Shown: positions 48,702-59,691, counted from the first letter of the stretch. The stretch is 64,000 bases of DNA from Xenorhabdus szentirmaii DSM 16338 (GCF_002632585.1 NZ_NIBV01000001.1:1693203-1757202), one strand, 5' to 3'. Numbers and translations are program-made. Notes: generated by a model from the sequence alone, not told the origin.

Positions 48702-50270
48702 TTAGCTTGCAGGGTTGTAATAAATTGGTGAACCGGGACCGACGGGCAGGCCCAGAATAAACACCCAGATATAGAAGAACAGTGACCAACCCAGCATAAA
48801 GATCAGAGAGTAAGGCAGCATCATCGAAACGAGTGTTCCGATACCGGCATCTTTCTTGTATTTCACGACAATCGCCATAATAAGCCCGAAATAACTCATC
48901 ATTGGTGTAATGATATTGGTGACTGAATCGCCAATACGATAGGCAGCCTGAATAGTTTCTGGCGAATAACCTGCCAGCATCAACATCGGAACAAAAATCG
49001 GCGCAGTAACAGCCCATTGCGCCGATGCTGAACCAATCATCAGGTTGATAAAGGCGCAAATAATAATAAATCCCATAAATAACAGGCCGCCGCTTAACTG
49101 AATTTGGTTAAGGAAATGAGCACCTTTCACCGCAATAATTTGACCAATATTAGACCAGTCAAAGAAAGCAACAAATTGTGCAGCAAAGAAGATAATCACC
49201 AGATATAAGCCCAACGTGCTCATGGCGTGTGCCATGGCATCCACCACGCCTTTGCTGGATTTCATTGTTTTGGCAATGAAACCATACACCATGCCCGGAA
49301 TAGCAAAGAAGATGAAAATAAACACCACGATGGATTTTAAGAAGGGAGAGTTACTGACTAAGCCTGTTTCCTGATTTCTCAGAATGCCATTTTCAGGTAC
49401 AACGCTTAATATTAAGAAGACGCTCATGAAAATAAAAGTCAGTGATGCCGCGACGAGTGCTTTTTTCTCCAGAGCGGTGACTTCTGCTGAATTTATTAGC
49501 GTGTTTTCATCCTGATCCAATTCATTTTTATATGGGCCAAGTTGAGGTTCCACGATTTTTTCAGTGACATAATAGCCCAGAATAGAAATCAGGAAGGTAC
49601 TGGCAAACATGAAATACCAGTTCGCTTCAGCGCCAACAACATAACTTGGATCGATAATCTGGGCGGCTTGCTGGGTAATGCCAGAAAGAAGGGGATCGAC
49701 GGTACCCAATAACAAGTTAGCGGAATATCCCCCGGAAACCCCTGCAAATGCCGCTGCCAGCCCTGCCAGCGGATGACGGCCAAGAGAGTGGAAAATAATC
49801 GCGGCCAATGGAATTAACACAACATAACCCAATTCTGCCGCAGTATTTGACATGATACCGGCGAACACAATGGCCAATGTCGTGAGTTTCCGTGGTGCTT
49901 TCATCACGACCAAGCGCATCAAGGCAGAAAGTAACCCCGCTCGCTCTGCAACACCAACACCCATCATGGCAACTAATACGGTGCCTAATGGGGCAAAGTT
50001 CGTGAAGTTAGTGACCAGACTGGATAAGATCCTGCGAATACCATCAGCATCAAGTAAGCTGACAACATGAATCAACCCGTCTTGAGCTCGTCCTTTGGCA
50101 CCTTCTGGACGTGGGTCAATAACATTAACATCAAGATAGGCTCCGACAACTGAAGCGACCAACAGAATAGCAATTAAGATGATAAAAATAATAACAGGAT
50201 GGGGAAGTGCATTACCCAGCCACTCGACCGTCCTTAGAAAACGATTATTTTTTTGGTTTTTAGTTAACAT
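48702..50270 (-). CDS. AbgT-family transporter
   Basis: 522-residue inner-membrane protein with about 11-13 helices. It matches the AbgT family: N-terminal VEWLGNALPHPVIIF, VGVAERAGLLSALMR, then NTAAELGYVVLIPLAA and GSASAQWAVTAPIFVPMLM near the C-terminus. E. coli AbgT imports p-aminobenzoyl-glutamate; related proteins (MtrF, YdaH) export sulfonamides or p-aminobenzoate. Without the abgAB hydrolase genes nearby the substrate stays open. Confidence 0.9.
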   Translation of the reverse strand: MLTKNQKNNRFLRTVEWLGNALPHPVIIFIILIAILLVASVVGAYLDVNVIDPRPEGAKGRAQDGLIHVVSLLDADGIRRILSSLVTNFTNFAPLGTVLVAMMGVGVAERAGLLSALMRLVVMKAPRKLTTLAIVFAGIMSNTAAELGYVVLIPLAAIIFHSLGRHPLAGLAAAFAGVSGGYSANLLLGTVDPLLSGITQQAAQIIDPSYVVGAEANWYFMFASTFLISILGYYVTEKIVEPQLGPYKNELDQDENTLINSAEVTALEKKALVAASLTFIFMSVFLILSVVPENGILRNQETGLVSNSPFLKSIVVFIFIFFAIPGMVYGFIAKTMKSSKGVVDAMAHAMSTLGLYLVIIFFAAQFVAFFDWSNIGQIIAVKGAHFLNQIQLSGGLLFMGFIIICAFINLMIGSASAQWAVTAPIFVPMLMLAGYSPETIQAAYRIGDSVTNIITPMMSYFGLIMAIVVKYKKDAGIGTLVSMMLPYSLIFMLGWSLFFYIWVFILGLPVGPGSPIYYNPAS

Positions 50271-50657
50271 GATTTCTCCTTTTTATTAGGAGAAATGGAC
50301 ATTACATAATGTTTTTAATTTTGACTAAATGATGATTGCAAAATATAGCTCTATCTCACGTTATTTGTTTTTGAATAATACTGTTTACATTCACATAATA
50401 ATATTTAATATGATCAGGATATAAAATGTATTAGTGAAAAAAACTGAGAGTGTGGTTAGTGATTACGTGATAATCCTGTCATTGAAGATATGGATTATTA
50501 TAATGAAGTTTAAAATTTTTAAATGCTTACTATTTTTATTTTTCTGTCTTGGTGTGTAATTATTTAAAATATCCTTGTGGTTTTTCAATGTAATTTAATT
50601 TAATCTTGTTAAAGTTAATTGCCTAAATGACTGCAATCATCGCGGAAATTAGAAAAC
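50271..50657. other. AT-rich gap beside the AbgT-family gene
   Basis: 387 bases containing the transporter promoter; I see no repeat, hairpin or open frame of note. Confidence 0.4.
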
Positions 50658-51395
50658 TTATCTATAGCCAACACCAGAGAATATGGCCAGTAAGTAAATG
50701 GGAGGAAGAATTAATATATCACCAGCCAGGGTTAATGGGGTGGCGAGCGTGTTGAGAAGTAATCTTTCGGGATGAAAGGATTTTCCTGTTTTTACACAAT
50801 AGAATTGGAGTTCATATTCTTTGTTCAAGGAAGTTATTTTTTCTGAGGGGTAGTTAATGGATTTATTGTTTATGATAATATCTTCTACATTGATTTTATT
50901 GTAGTATTTTTCATTCCATTGACGAAAACCCAATTCCTCAGCATAGGTTTTTTGTTTTTCTGTTAATTCACTGATACTTTTTTTGACGATGACTTCCAGC
51001 CTATTATTGAATTTTCCATTGATATGCTTATTGTCACTTTCGATTAATTCGAATCTAAGGTATTTTCCATCAGTTATAAAGGATAAAGGCAGTGTTTCAG
51101 TCGCCTTATTGAGTTTAAGAAGTTCATCACCTCCCTTTGTGATGAAGTAGATATTCTTGTTGCCAACAAAGCCTACCCCTTGTTTAGGTAAGGATAGGTC
51201 AATGCTTTCTCCTTTTTCTGATTTTCCAGTTATAGCTACATTGTTATATTCAAATGCTGTAACTATTTTATCTTCTAATATATTCTCTTCAGCATCTTTT
51301 TTTCAATAATATTATTCTTTTCCCAGAGAGTTTTAGTGCATCTTGTTAGCAGAATTGAAAACAGTAAAAAAGCAGAGTGTTATCCAATTTTTCAT
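50658..51395 (-). pseudogene. broken lipoprotein gene with two frameshifts
   Basis: Three frames on the minus strand join to one protein of about 245 residues. MKNWITLCFFTVF starts at ATG 51395. A shift near 51355 leads to ILLTRCTKTLWEKNNIIEK, whose LLTRC is a plausible lipobox. A second shift in a seven-A run near 51302 leads to DAEENILEDKIVTAF, then a long clean frame through ELTEKQKTYAEELGFRQWNE to the end LLAIFSGVGYR. The mature part would be soluble with a hydrophobic C-terminus. I do not recognise the family. The clean 3' frame suggests recent decay, or sequencing errors at homopolymers. Confidence 0.7.
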
Positions 51396-51758
51396 TTTAT
51401 TGTCCATAAGGAAATAGATTAAATTTCATTGAGTGTGAGAATTTATATAAATAAAAGATGTTCTATAGAAAATAGCGTGAATTCAATATCAACAAGTCCA
51501 GATCCCGCACAAATTTTGTGATTATCACTTGATTCTTCTCCCTGATTCACCGGATAATCATTCGCTTCAAATTCTCTCACCCTTTTTTTACCCAAAAAGC
51601 CAAACGATTGCGCAAACGAATGGCTGGATCGGCGAATGCAGCAGCGGATTTGCTTTTTTTGTGGCGTAATCGTTTATCGTGAGGTTGTTCAGGGGGGAAT
51701 GGTAAGGCTTAGCGGTCGATCTTCAAACTGAATTATTCAACAAAATCAGGGGAAAAAC
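51396..51758. other. upstream region of ghxP
   Basis: 363 bases without a gene. CGCAAACGAATGGC at 51611-51624 partly matches the PurR operator half CGCAAACG, and GCGTAATCGTTTATCGT at 51664-51680 is a second imperfect match with one extra base. PurR control of a purine permease would make sense, but neither match is strong. Confidence 0.3.
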
Positions 51759-53105
51759 ATGTCTGGTATGCAGGCACCAACTCAATGCAAACTCGATAAG
51801 TATTTTAAAATTACTGAACGTGGATCGACAGTACGTCAGGAACTTCTCGCAGGGTTAACAACATTTTTGGCGATGGTTTATTCCGTTATTGTGGTGCCGG
51901 GTATGCTTGGGCAAGCCGGCTTTCCTCATACTGCTGTATTTATTTCTGTCTGCCTGGTAACGGGCGTCGGTTCGTTATTGATGGGGTTATGGGTTAATTT
52001 GCCTATGGCCATTGGTTGTGCACTTTCATTGTGTACATTTACCGCATTCAGTCTGATATTGGGGCAACATGTCAGTATTCCTGTGGCTCTTGGCGCTGTT
52101 TTCCTGATGGGATGCATATTTACCTTGATTTCAGTGACAGGTGTGCGGGCGTGGATCTTACGCAATATTCCCATGGATATCGCCCATGGTACTGGTATTG
52201 GCATAGGGCTGTTTCTGCTGCTGATTGCTGCAAATGGTGTCGGGCTGGTGGTTAAGAACCCGAATGAAGGCCTGCCTGTTGCGTTTGGCTCGCTGACGGC
52301 TTTCCCTGTTGTTATGACATTATTGGGATTAGCGGGAATTATTGGGCTTGAACGCAGGAAAGTCCCCGGTGGCATTGTGTTGGTCATTATTGCTATTTCA
52401 ATTATCGGCCTGATTTTTGACCCTGCGGTAAAATATCAAGGATTTTTCAAAGTACCGACATTAGGGGAAGATGGGTTATCCCTGATGTTCAGCATGGATA
52501 TTATGGGGGCGTTGCAGCCTGCTGTGTTACCGAGTCTGTTGGCTCTGGTCATGACCGCCATATTTGATGCAACAGGCACGATTCAGGCAGTCGCAAGTCA
52601 GGCCAATTTATTGGATAAAAGAGGGCAAATTATCGATGGTGGTAAAGCGCTGACCGCAGATTCTGCCTGTAGCATTTTCGCCGGGGCCATCGGTTCTTCT
52701 CCGGCTGGCGTTTATATTGAATCTGCCGCTGGAACGGCGGTTGGGGGGAAAACCGGTTTAACGGCCTCTGTGGTGGGTATTTTGTTCCTGCTGATTTTAT
52801 TCCTGTCCCCGCTTTCGTATTTAGTGCCTGCCTATGCAACAGCCCCGGCTTTAATGTATGTGGGGCTATTGATGCTGAGCAATGTGCGAAAACTGAATTT
52901 TGATGATTTTGTCAGTGCAATGGCGGGTTTATTGTGTGCTGTGTTTATTGTGCTGACGTGTAATATTGTTACCGGCATTATGCTGGGTTTCAGCGCATTG
53001 GTTGCAGGCCGCATTTTTTCCGGTGAATGGCGTAAGTTGAATATCGGTACAGTTATTCTGGCTATTGTATTGGTTGTATTTTATGCCGGAAATTGGGCTA
53101 TCTGA
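51759..53105 (+). CDS. ghxP: guanine/hypoxanthine permease (NCS2 family)
   Basis: 448 residues, about 12-14 membrane helices. Very close to E. coli GhxP (YjcD): [47 protein letters not shown] and [18 protein letters not shown] are all conserved. Proton symporter for guanine and hypoxanthine. AGGGG precedes the ATG. In E. coli it neighbours yjcE; here an acylase gene is inserted between them. Confidence 0.92.
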   Translation: MSGMQAPTQCKLDKYFKITERGSTVRQELLAGLTTFLAMVYSVIVVPGMLGQAGFPHTAVFISVCLVTGVGSLLMGLWVNLPMAIGCALSLCTFTAFSLILGQHVSIPVALGAVFLMGCIFTLISVTGVRAWILRNIPMDIAHGTGIGIGLFLLLIAANGVGLVVKNPNEGLPVAFGSLTAFPVVMTLLGLAGIIGLERRKVPGGIVLVIIAISIIGLIFDPAVKYQGFFKVPTLGEDGLSLMFSMDIMGALQPAVLPSLLALVMTAIFDATGTIQAVASQANLLDKRGQIIDGGKALTADSACSIFAGAIGSSPAGVYIESAAGTAVGGKTGLTASVVGILFLLILFLSPLSYLVPAYATAPALMYVGLLMLSNVRKLNFDDFVSAMAGLLCAVFIVLTCNIVTGIMLGFSALVAGRIFSGEWRKLNIGTVILAIVLVVFYAGNWAI

Positions 53106-53122
53106 TTAAACGGGAATGTACA

Positions 53123-53162
53123 AGCATAAAGGGGTTTTATATGCCCCTTTATGCTGTTTTTG
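53123..53162. terminator. terminator between ghxP and the acylase gene
   Basis: 12-bp perfect stem AGCATAAAGGGG (53123-53134) / CCCCTTTATGCT (53144-53155) followed by GTTTTTG; ends ghxP transcription. Confidence 0.85.
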
Positions 53163-53179
53163 TCGAGCAACACCCAGTA

Positions 53180-55609
53180 TTAATCTGCCAAAATAAAATA
53201 TTGATAATTTGGATCGGCGGTAATTTCAGACTCTCTGAATGGCAAGCGTAACCATTGCTTTTCACTATATTTCCAAGTGCCATCACTATAATGTGGAGAT
53301 GCAGGATCATCTGACAATGAAGTTAACAATAACGTATAAGTTTCAACTTTATTATTTGGAAAACTAACAAGTTGCAGGTAACTGTTGCCATAGTCCTGGC
53401 TATTTTTCACATCAATATTTTCAACGCAAGCAATCGTAAAATAACCAACATTGCCACAACCACCATATAAAGGAATTTGTTTATCACCCCGTATCAAATA
53501 TACATAGTCACCCCGTTGTGCATTCAGCGGTAACCCCCGGTGAGTTAAATCCAGTACGGTAGCCCCCAGTGCTTGTTGGAGTGTTTCTCTGTCAGCATGT
53601 AATTTACGTGGCGTGTTTAATGGGTCATTTTTGTCAAAGGGAATGGCAAACAATGTAGCTTCCGGTAAACCTTGTAAACGGTTCCAAACACCATCCCAAA
53701 TATGGGCTCCGCGTGCGGAGAGATTACCACTATTATCCCAGTCGCTTAATATATGGCAGGCTTCGGTAACATCAACGCGTCGTGGAGAAGGGTAAATTAT
53801 GCCATTGAGCGTATCACCTTGTACGTCAATCAGTGGTGAGTGGCAGATTTTCTCCAGTAATTGTGATTTGAACAATTCAGCTGTCAGAGCACGACTGTTC
53901 AAGGTCATTTTCTGGAGAATTTCATTGTCAACGTATTTCCCCGGATATTGATCAAGACCCTGCAAACGTTCTTGCACCATGAGATGCCCCAGACGAGCCC
54001 GCATACTGATAGGTTCACTGCCTTCTGAGCCAAAGATCACAGGATAACCTGTTAATGGAGATTGAGGGTTGGTGAGCCAATAACTGTTGTTCATGTTGGC
54101 GACATAATCAGCACGCAGTAAATTGGGCATCCGGGATGGGCCTATCGCGCCAGTTTGAACGGAGTCAGGGTCGTTTTGCCAATCACATTCACTGCGTGAA
54201 CCGTCAAAAAATGGGGTGCCTGACGTTAATTGATTTGCCAGGGCTTGGCGGGACGGTGTAGTACAACTTTTTATTTGTTCCGGAGAAACATTAGGAACAG
54301 CACCTATATCGGCATACCAGGCTTTATTGCTGTCACGGCCAACGGCGATGGTATTCACCCAAGGCATGGCTGACTCTTGTTTTTGGATAGCCATGAATTC
54401 TTCAAGAGAACGGGCTTTATTCAAGCGTAGCCAGTTCCGCGACATGCGAAAGTTTTCTTGATTGATATCGCGAACTGCAAAGGCTTTTTTTGTATCCCAC
54501 CGTAATGGGGAAAGATTGACCAGAGGACCATATACTGATTTATACAATGTACGGGTAACGGGAACCAAAACGCCAGGATCTTGTTTAACTTGAACGGTAA
54601 TCGTATTCGCCTGCATTTTGATTTTCTGGCCATCCCGGAGGTAACTCAAAGGATCATCAGGCGCTAAACTCAGTTCGTAAAAACCCATGCGTGATGCCGT
54701 TGAGATAGTGTGGCTCCAAGCGATATTCTCGTTAAAGCCAATTTGGATGATGGGAATACCCAAGAATGAAACACCACTGACATCAAGTTCACCCGGGATA
54801 GTGAGCTGAGCTTGGTAGAATCGGTCCGGGCCAAACCAATACCAATGAGGATTGCCAAATAACAAAGGGGAGTCTGAATGGGTGGCTTGTGTACCAAATC
54901 CATAGGCATTGCTGCCGATCCCTTTGCTTTCCAGATTGTTCAGGTGGAAAGGCGCGATTAGCTCAGGTGAAGATGAAGTCTTGGCCGTTGATAATAAGCT
55001 TGGGGGCTGGGCATTAGCAATATTGGTTAACATTAAGCTATATCCCTTTGCGAATGCTGCGGCATACATACGCAGGTAAATATCCTGCTCATTAATGGAC
55101 TGAACCCAGTCATTATTGCGGCAAGCTTGGTGGGCTTTAGGGTGAAGAGGTAATTCGCGAAGATAGCGGTTATAGCCAGCCGTAAATCCAGAAACAAGCT
55201 GTTTGACTTCTTTTGGTTGGGCTTGGATCATGCGATTTAGCATCTCTTCAGAAAGAACATGCCGATGATAAAAATCGGAGTCCAGATTTTGCACTTTACT
55301 GATTATTCCGCCGTAAAGCAGTGTGGCTTTCCCGCCAAAATACCGAGAACGTTCCCCGCGATAAGTCAGAAAGGAGTCCGCCATCGTGCAAAGATTGTCT
55401 TGCGCCTGAACATAACCATAGCCATAACCTAATCCAAGCCAGTTTTTAGCTTTTATATGTGGAATACCTGAGCTTGTACGGCGTATTTCTGCATGGGGGT
55501 GAGTTTTATTTGTGGACGTAGAGTGAATACAAGCAGTGAGTAAGCAAGAAATGATAATAAGGAGAAATATTTTAAAATACGGTTTTATTTTTATCGTTTC
55601 AAATATCAT
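53180..55609 (-). CDS. lipoprotein Ntn-hydrolase acylase (penicillin/AHL acylase family)
   Basis: 809 residues. Signal with lipobox LLTAC (lipidated C27), so the enzyme is membrane-anchored, outside the cytosol. The penicillin-amidase layout follows: alpha region with GLGYGYGYVQAQDNL and RGERSRYFGG, then the autocleavage site before the nucleophile S233 in KGIGSNAYGFG, then beta-chain blocks GNPHWYWFGPDRFYQAQL, GFNENIAWSHT and NMNNSYWLTN. The family includes penicillin acylases, the AHL acylases PvdQ/QuiP, and pro-drug-processing acylases. Ser nucleophile preceded by Gly is canonical. The substrate cannot be told; lipid anchoring is unusual for the family. Confidence 0.85.
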   Translation of the reverse strand: MIFETIKIKPYFKIFLLIIISCLLTACIHSTSTNKTHPHAEIRRTSSGIPHIKAKNWLGLGYGYGYVQAQDNLCTMADSFLTYRGERSRYFGGKATLLYGGIISKVQNLDSDFYHRHVLSEEMLNRMIQAQPKEVKQLVSGFTAGYNRYLRELPLHPKAHQACRNNDWVQSINEQDIYLRMYAAAFAKGYSLMLTNIANAQPPSLLSTAKTSSSPELIAPFHLNNLESKGIGSNAYGFGTQATHSDSPLLFGNPHWYWFGPDRFYQAQLTIPGELDVSGVSFLGIPIIQIGFNENIAWSHTISTASRMGFYELSLAPDDPLSYLRDGQKIKMQANTITVQVKQDPGVLVPVTRTLYKSVYGPLVNLSPLRWDTKKAFAVRDINQENFRMSRNWLRLNKARSLEEFMAIQKQESAMPWVNTIAVGRDSNKAWYADIGAVPNVSPEQIKSCTTPSRQALANQLTSGTPFFDGSRSECDWQNDPDSVQTGAIGPSRMPNLLRADYVANMNNSYWLTNPQSPLTGYPVIFGSEGSEPISMRARLGHLMVQERLQGLDQYPGKYVDNEILQKMTLNSRALTAELFKSQLLEKICHSPLIDVQGDTLNGIIYPSPRRVDVTEACHILSDWDNSGNLSARGAHIWDGVWNRLQGLPEATLFAIPFDKNDPLNTPRKLHADRETLQQALGATVLDLTHRGLPLNAQRGDYVYLIRGDKQIPLYGGCGNVGYFTIACVENIDVKNSQDYGNSYLQLVSFPNNKVETYTLLLTSLSDDPASPHYSDGTWKYSEKQWLRLPFRESEITADPNYQYFILAD

Positions 55610-56222
55610 ATTTTCTTTTCCTCAGTGATTATTAACATTCAGTCGATACGCTCTTTTTTGGATCATCATGGTTTTCAGCTATATCTAATTTGAGTGCTTC
55701 ATTTTTTAATGCTATTGACGTTATCTGCTTGGCTGGAGCAGTTTATCGTTCTGTTTTAGCGCTATTTTGGAAAATGATTCAGGAATGGGAAAAGCCGTTT
55801 CTTTGAGTTTTATTGATTAATATGACGAAAATAACCTCATTTAACTTCTTGGACATTAATGAGTTTTGTTAATTCAGGTACGTTTTTGGTTAACTGTTTT
55901 CTCTTCGGCTCAGTTTGTTGATAAAATCGACAATCTACTTCTGCCGTCGTTATCTCATTTCCCGAAAAAGCGTGGGAGCAATATGAAAAACAGCAAATTG
56001 AATATGTGGCTGGATGCATTACAAAATATGCTAATTTTTCAACACAACCCCGCCGATAAGTATAAAATAAACAAATGACTCGAGGGTCATTGATTCATAA
56101 TGTGATTGTTTTTTGATTTTCTTGAATAACTGCAATATTTATGGTTATTGGCGCTGTTATTAAAGGCAAAAAACCGTCACAATCTTCTCACCGACGGATT
56201 TTTGGCAATTTGTAAGGGTAAC
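55610..56222. other. 613-base gap between the acylase gene and yjcE
   Basis: AT-rich and apparently without a conserved gene, apart from the 31-codon candidate listed separately (55983-56078). The divergent promoters of the acylase and yjcE genes must be here. Confidence 0.4.
55983..56078 (+). CDS. possible 31-residue small protein
   Basis: ATG preceded by GGGAG at 4-5 bases; reads MKNSKLNMWLDALQNMLIFQ and a basic end. Amphipathic helix-like, no recognisable family. The ribosome-binding site is the only positive evidence. Confidence 0.3.
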   Translation: MKNSKLNMWLDALQNMLIFQHNPADKYKINK

Positions 56223-57872
56223 ATGGAAATCTTCTTTACTATCTTGATCTTGATTTTGGTGGTGTCAGTTTCTGGTGTTCTTACTAAAATGATTCCGTTC
56301 CGTGCCCCCTTGCCTATCGTGCAAATAGCATTGGGGGCACTGTTGGCCTGGCCTCATTTTGGTTTACACGTTACTTTCGATCCTGAATTATTCCTCGTCT
56401 TACTTATCCCTCCTTTGTTGTTTGTCGATGGTTGGAAAACACCAACCAGAGAATTTTTTCAGCATGGGCGTGAAATTTTTATTTTAGTTTTAGTACTGGT
56501 ATTGGTGACAGTTATCGGCATTGGTTATTTAATTTATACGCTGATGCCGGGTATCGATCTTATTCCTGCTTTTGCACTGGCCGCCGTGTTATCACCAACC
56601 GATGCAGTGGCTTTGTCTGGGATTGTTGGAAAAGGGCGCATCCCTAAGAACATGATGAGTGTACTGGAAGGAGAAGCATTGATGAATGATGCTTCTGGTC
56701 TGGTGGCACTTAAATTTGCTGTTGCCATTGTGATGGGAACGATGATCTTTACGGTCACGGGGGCAACGTGGGAATTTTTCAAAGTTGCGGTCGGTGGGTT
56801 GCTTGCCGGTATCGCCGTCACATTGCTGTACAGTAAATCACTGCGACTGATGAGCCGCTGGAGTGGCGATGATCCAGCAACGCAAATCATGTTCATGATG
56901 TTACTGCCATTTGCTTCTTACATGATTGCTGAGCATATCGGTGTTTCAGGTATTCTGGCTTCGGTTGCCGCGGGCATGACAATCAGTAAAGCGGGCGTGA
57001 TCCGCAATGCACCATTGGATATGCGTTTACGTGCCGATAGTGTATGGGGCATGCTGGCTTTTGTCTTCAATGGCCTGGTTTTCGTCATGTTAGGGTTGCA
57101 GTTGCCGGGGATTTGGGAAACGTCTGTCGCTCAGGCGGATCTTGACCCGAATGTTGAAACTTGGAAGCTGTTCTCAGCCGTTGCTGTCATTTATGGTGCG
57201 CTGTTATTGCTGCGATTCTGCTGGTTGTGGCTGATGAAAAATATCAGCAAAATCTTCATGAAAAAGAAACCGCTGGAATTTGGCTCTTACACGACGCGTG
57301 AATTGTGGCTGGCTTCATTTGCCGGTGTCCGTGGGGCAATTACGTTGGCCGGTGCGCTGTCTATTCCTCTGTTTTTGCCAAGTGGTGAGGAATTCCCGGC
57401 CCGTTATCAGTTGGTCTTCATTTCTGCGGGGGTTATTCTGGTTTCGCTGTTCGTCGGGGTTATCGCCCTGCCTTTGCTGCTGCGCGGCATGAAAGTAGGG
57501 GATAAGCTGGAAAATCTGAATGAAATCAGAATGGCAAGATCTGCAATGGCTGAAGTTGCCATTGTCAGTATGAATAAAATGGAAGAACGCTTGTCTGCCA
57601 GCACTGAAGAAAAACTGGATGCCGAAGTGATCAGCGAAGTTGCCTCCCGGGTGACGGGGCATTTACGGCGGCGTACGACCAATACGGATGAAGCTGAGCA
57701 TAACCTGATGGTTGAAGAGCTGGAACGGCGATTCCGTTTAACGGCATTGAGGGCGGAACGTGGTGAGCTTTATCACCTGCGCGCAACCCGTAAAATTAGT
57801 AATGAAACCCTACAAACGTTGCTGCATGATCTTGATTTGCTGGAAGCGCTGTTAGTGGGGAAAGATCAATAG
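56223..57872 (+). CDS. yjcE: CPA1-type Na+/H+ antiporter YjcE
   Basis: 549 residues from the ATG at 56223 (AAGGG 5 bases before, identical start MEIFFTIL to E. coli YjcE); the frame is open from 56148 but that extension has no homology. About 12 membrane helices, with ALAAVLSPTDAVALSGI and GEALMNDASGLVALKFA, the ion-binding ND pair of CPA1 antiporters, and FAGVRGAITLAGALS. A cytosolic tail of about 130 residues ends in the conserved ERGELYHLRATRKISNETLQ block. yigM follows 17 bases later. Confidence 0.93.
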   Translation: MEIFFTILILILVVSVSGVLTKMIPFRAPLPIVQIALGALLAWPHFGLHVTFDPELFLVLLIPPLLFVDGWKTPTREFFQHGREIFILVLVLVLVTVIGIGYLIYTLMPGIDLIPAFALAAVLSPTDAVALSGIVGKGRIPKNMMSVLEGEALMNDASGLVALKFAVAIVMGTMIFTVTGATWEFFKVAVGGLLAGIAVTLLYSKSLRLMSRWSGDDPATQIMFMMLLPFASYMIAEHIGVSGILASVAAGMTISKAGVIRNAPLDMRLRADSVWGMLAFVFNGLVFVMLGLQLPGIWETSVAQADLDPNVETWKLFSAVAVIYGALLLLRFCWLWLMKNISKIFMKKKPLEFGSYTTRELWLASFAGVRGAITLAGALSIPLFLPSGEEFPARYQLVFISAGVILVSLFVGVIALPLLLRGMKVGDKLENLNEIRMARSAMAEVAIVSMNKMEERLSASTEEKLDAEVISEVASRVTGHLRRRTTNTDEAEHNLMVEELERRFRLTALRAERGELYHLRATRKISNETLQTLLHDLDLLEALLVGKDQ

Positions 57873-57889
57873 GTAAAAATTAATAAATC

Positions 57890-58786
57890 ATGTGGCTATT
57901 AACAATTACAACTTGTTTGTGGGCTGCTTCATTTAGCCTGATCGGCGTTTATCTTTCTGGGGTAGATAGTTGGTTTGCTGTACTTGTCAGGGTTGCTCTG
58001 GCTGCAATGGTATTCTTGCCCTTCTTGCGTTGGCGGGGATTATCATTGAAAGTCATCGCATTATATATGACTGTCGGTGCTTGTCAGCTTGGCGTCATGT
58101 ATCTGTTTGTGTTTCATTCTTATCATTACCTGACTGTGGCAGAATTTTTGCTGTTTACCATTATGACGCCGCTCTATGTCACATTGATTTATGATTTGAT
58201 TGGGCGTAACCGGCTGCGTTGGGGCTACGCCCTGAGTTCGTTGCTGGCTGTGGTCGGTGCAGCGATTATTCGGTATGACCGGTTGAGTGAATCTTTCTGG
58301 ATTGGCCTGATCTTGGTGCAGTTGGCGAATATTTTCTTTGCCATTGGCCAGGTTGGTTATAAGCGTTTGATGGAAGTTCACCCGATCCCACAGCGAGTTG
58401 CCATGTCGTGGTTTTACTTGGGGGCTTGCGCGATTGCGGCTGTGGGGTGGTTGCTGTTTGGTGATCCGCAAAAATTACCGACGATGCAGTTACAATGGTA
58501 TGTTCTGATCTGGTTGGGCATTGGTGCATCTGGTATCGGCTACTTTATGTGGAACTATGGGGCGACCCAAGTCGACGCCGGAACACTGGCTATTATGAAT
58601 AATATGTTGGTTCCGGCGGGATTGTTGGTCAATTTTGCGATTTGGAAGCAGCATCCTGATTGGCTGAGTTTTAGCATTGGAGGCAGTCTGATTGTTGCAT
58701 CGCTTTGGGTGCATCAGCGCTGGATACTGAAACCCGCTTCACAAACGGCAAATTGTCCACCGCGTGCTGGCGGGCAGCACGAATAA
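57890..58786 (+). CDS. yigM: DMT-family transporter YigM (biotin transporter)
   Basis: 298 residues, ten helices in two EamA repeats (about 1-130 and 140-275). Close to E. coli YigM, a biotin importer: [60 protein letters not shown]. The last 38 codons overlap the 3' end of metR on the other strand (58671-58786), a tail-to-tail overlap of 116 bases. No clear ribosome-binding site directly before the ATG. Confidence 0.88.
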   Translation: MWLLTITTCLWAASFSLIGVYLSGVDSWFAVLVRVALAAMVFLPFLRWRGLSLKVIALYMTVGACQLGVMYLFVFHSYHYLTVAEFLLFTIMTPLYVTLIYDLIGRNRLRWGYALSSLLAVVGAAIIRYDRLSESFWIGLILVQLANIFFAIGQVGYKRLMEVHPIPQRVAMSWFYLGACAIAAVGWLLFGDPQKLPTMQLQWYVLIWLGIGASGIGYFMWNYGATQVDAGTLAIMNNMLVPAGLLVNFAIWKQHPDWLSFSIGGSLIVASLWVHQRWILKPASQTANCPPRAGGQHE

Positions 58787-59627
58787 ACGTCTCAATGGCA
58801 GGTTGGCGTTGTTCACCTTCACGGCTGGCAGCGTACAGTCTGCTCCATAACCCTTCTCCCAATGTTTGGGTAACAACCAATCCTTGCCTTTCGAATGTTT
58901 CTACCGCCCAATGTGGTAAGGCTGCAATGCCCAGACGAGCTGCCACCATTTGGATCAACAACAGAGTGTTATCAACGGATTTTAATATCGGCGTCACACC
59001 GGCAGGTTGGAGAAAACGACGCCAGATATCAAACCGTTGCCGCTGAACGGGATAAATCAGCACAGTTTCAGCAGCAAGATCCTGTGGGGTAATATCGCGT
59101 TTATTGGCCAGGGGATGATCTGGTGCAACCACCAGCTTCACTTCATAATCAAACAAAGGTGTGTAATGCAGGTTGCTATCCGCAATGATGTCTGATGTCA
59201 GGACAATATCCAGCTCCCGCTGTTGCAGGGCGGGTTGGGGATCGAATGCGACACCGGATTTAAAATCGACATTAACTTGTGGCCAGCATTCACGAAAACG
59301 CTTCAGGGCAGGTGTCAGCCATTGAATACAACTATGACATTCAATGGCAATGCGTAGGTTTGTCTCTTCTGGCTCATGGCATTCACGCAGGGAAGCGGTA
59401 ACTAAAGGTAATACTTGTTCCGCAAGCCTCAATAACACTTCACCTTGAGGGGTTAATTGAAGAGGATGGCTTTTACGAATGAACAGCTTGAATCCTAATC
59501 GATGTTCTAACTCACTGAATTGATGAGAGAGAGCGGATTGGGTCTGATGCAGATAATTTGCTGTAGCAGCTAATGATCCGCAATGATTCAGAGCTTGTAT
59601 CGTTTTTAAGTGTTTTATCTCGATCAT
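58671..59627 (-). CDS. metR: LysR-type activator MetR
   Basis: 318 residues (E. coli 317). Homocysteine-responsive regulator of metE, metH and others. N-terminal helix-turn-helix (1-60: [32 protein letters not shown]), then the LysR co-inducer domain. Divergent from metE, with a perfect TGAA-N5-TTCA site at its own start. The 3' end overlaps yigM. Confidence 0.95.
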   Translation of the reverse strand: MIEIKHLKTIQALNHCGSLAATANYLHQTQSALSHQFSELEHRLGFKLFIRKSHPLQLTPQGEVLLRLAEQVLPLVTASLRECHEPEETNLRIAIECHSCIQWLTPALKRFRECWPQVNVDFKSGVAFDPQPALQQRELDIVLTSDIIADSNLHYTPLFDYEVKLVVAPDHPLANKRDITPQDLAAETVLIYPVQRQRFDIWRRFLQPAGVTPILKSVDNTLLLIQMVAARLGIAALPHWAVETFERQGLVVTQTLGEGLWSRLYAASREGEQRQPAIETFIRAARQHAVDNLPFVKRVSVSSADAPKAMQQSDCLQC

Positions 59628-59639
59628 GAAAAACCTTCA
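59627..59639. promoter_or_regulatory. MetR binding site
   Basis: TGAA-AAACC-TTCA, exact match to the MetR consensus TGAA-N5-TTCA. It touches the metR start codon, so it can serve metE activation and metR autoregulation. Confidence 0.8.
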
Positions 59640-59691
59640 AGTTGATAATGAATAATTTGCGCTTGTGGTTTATACACTACCTGTTGATTAT

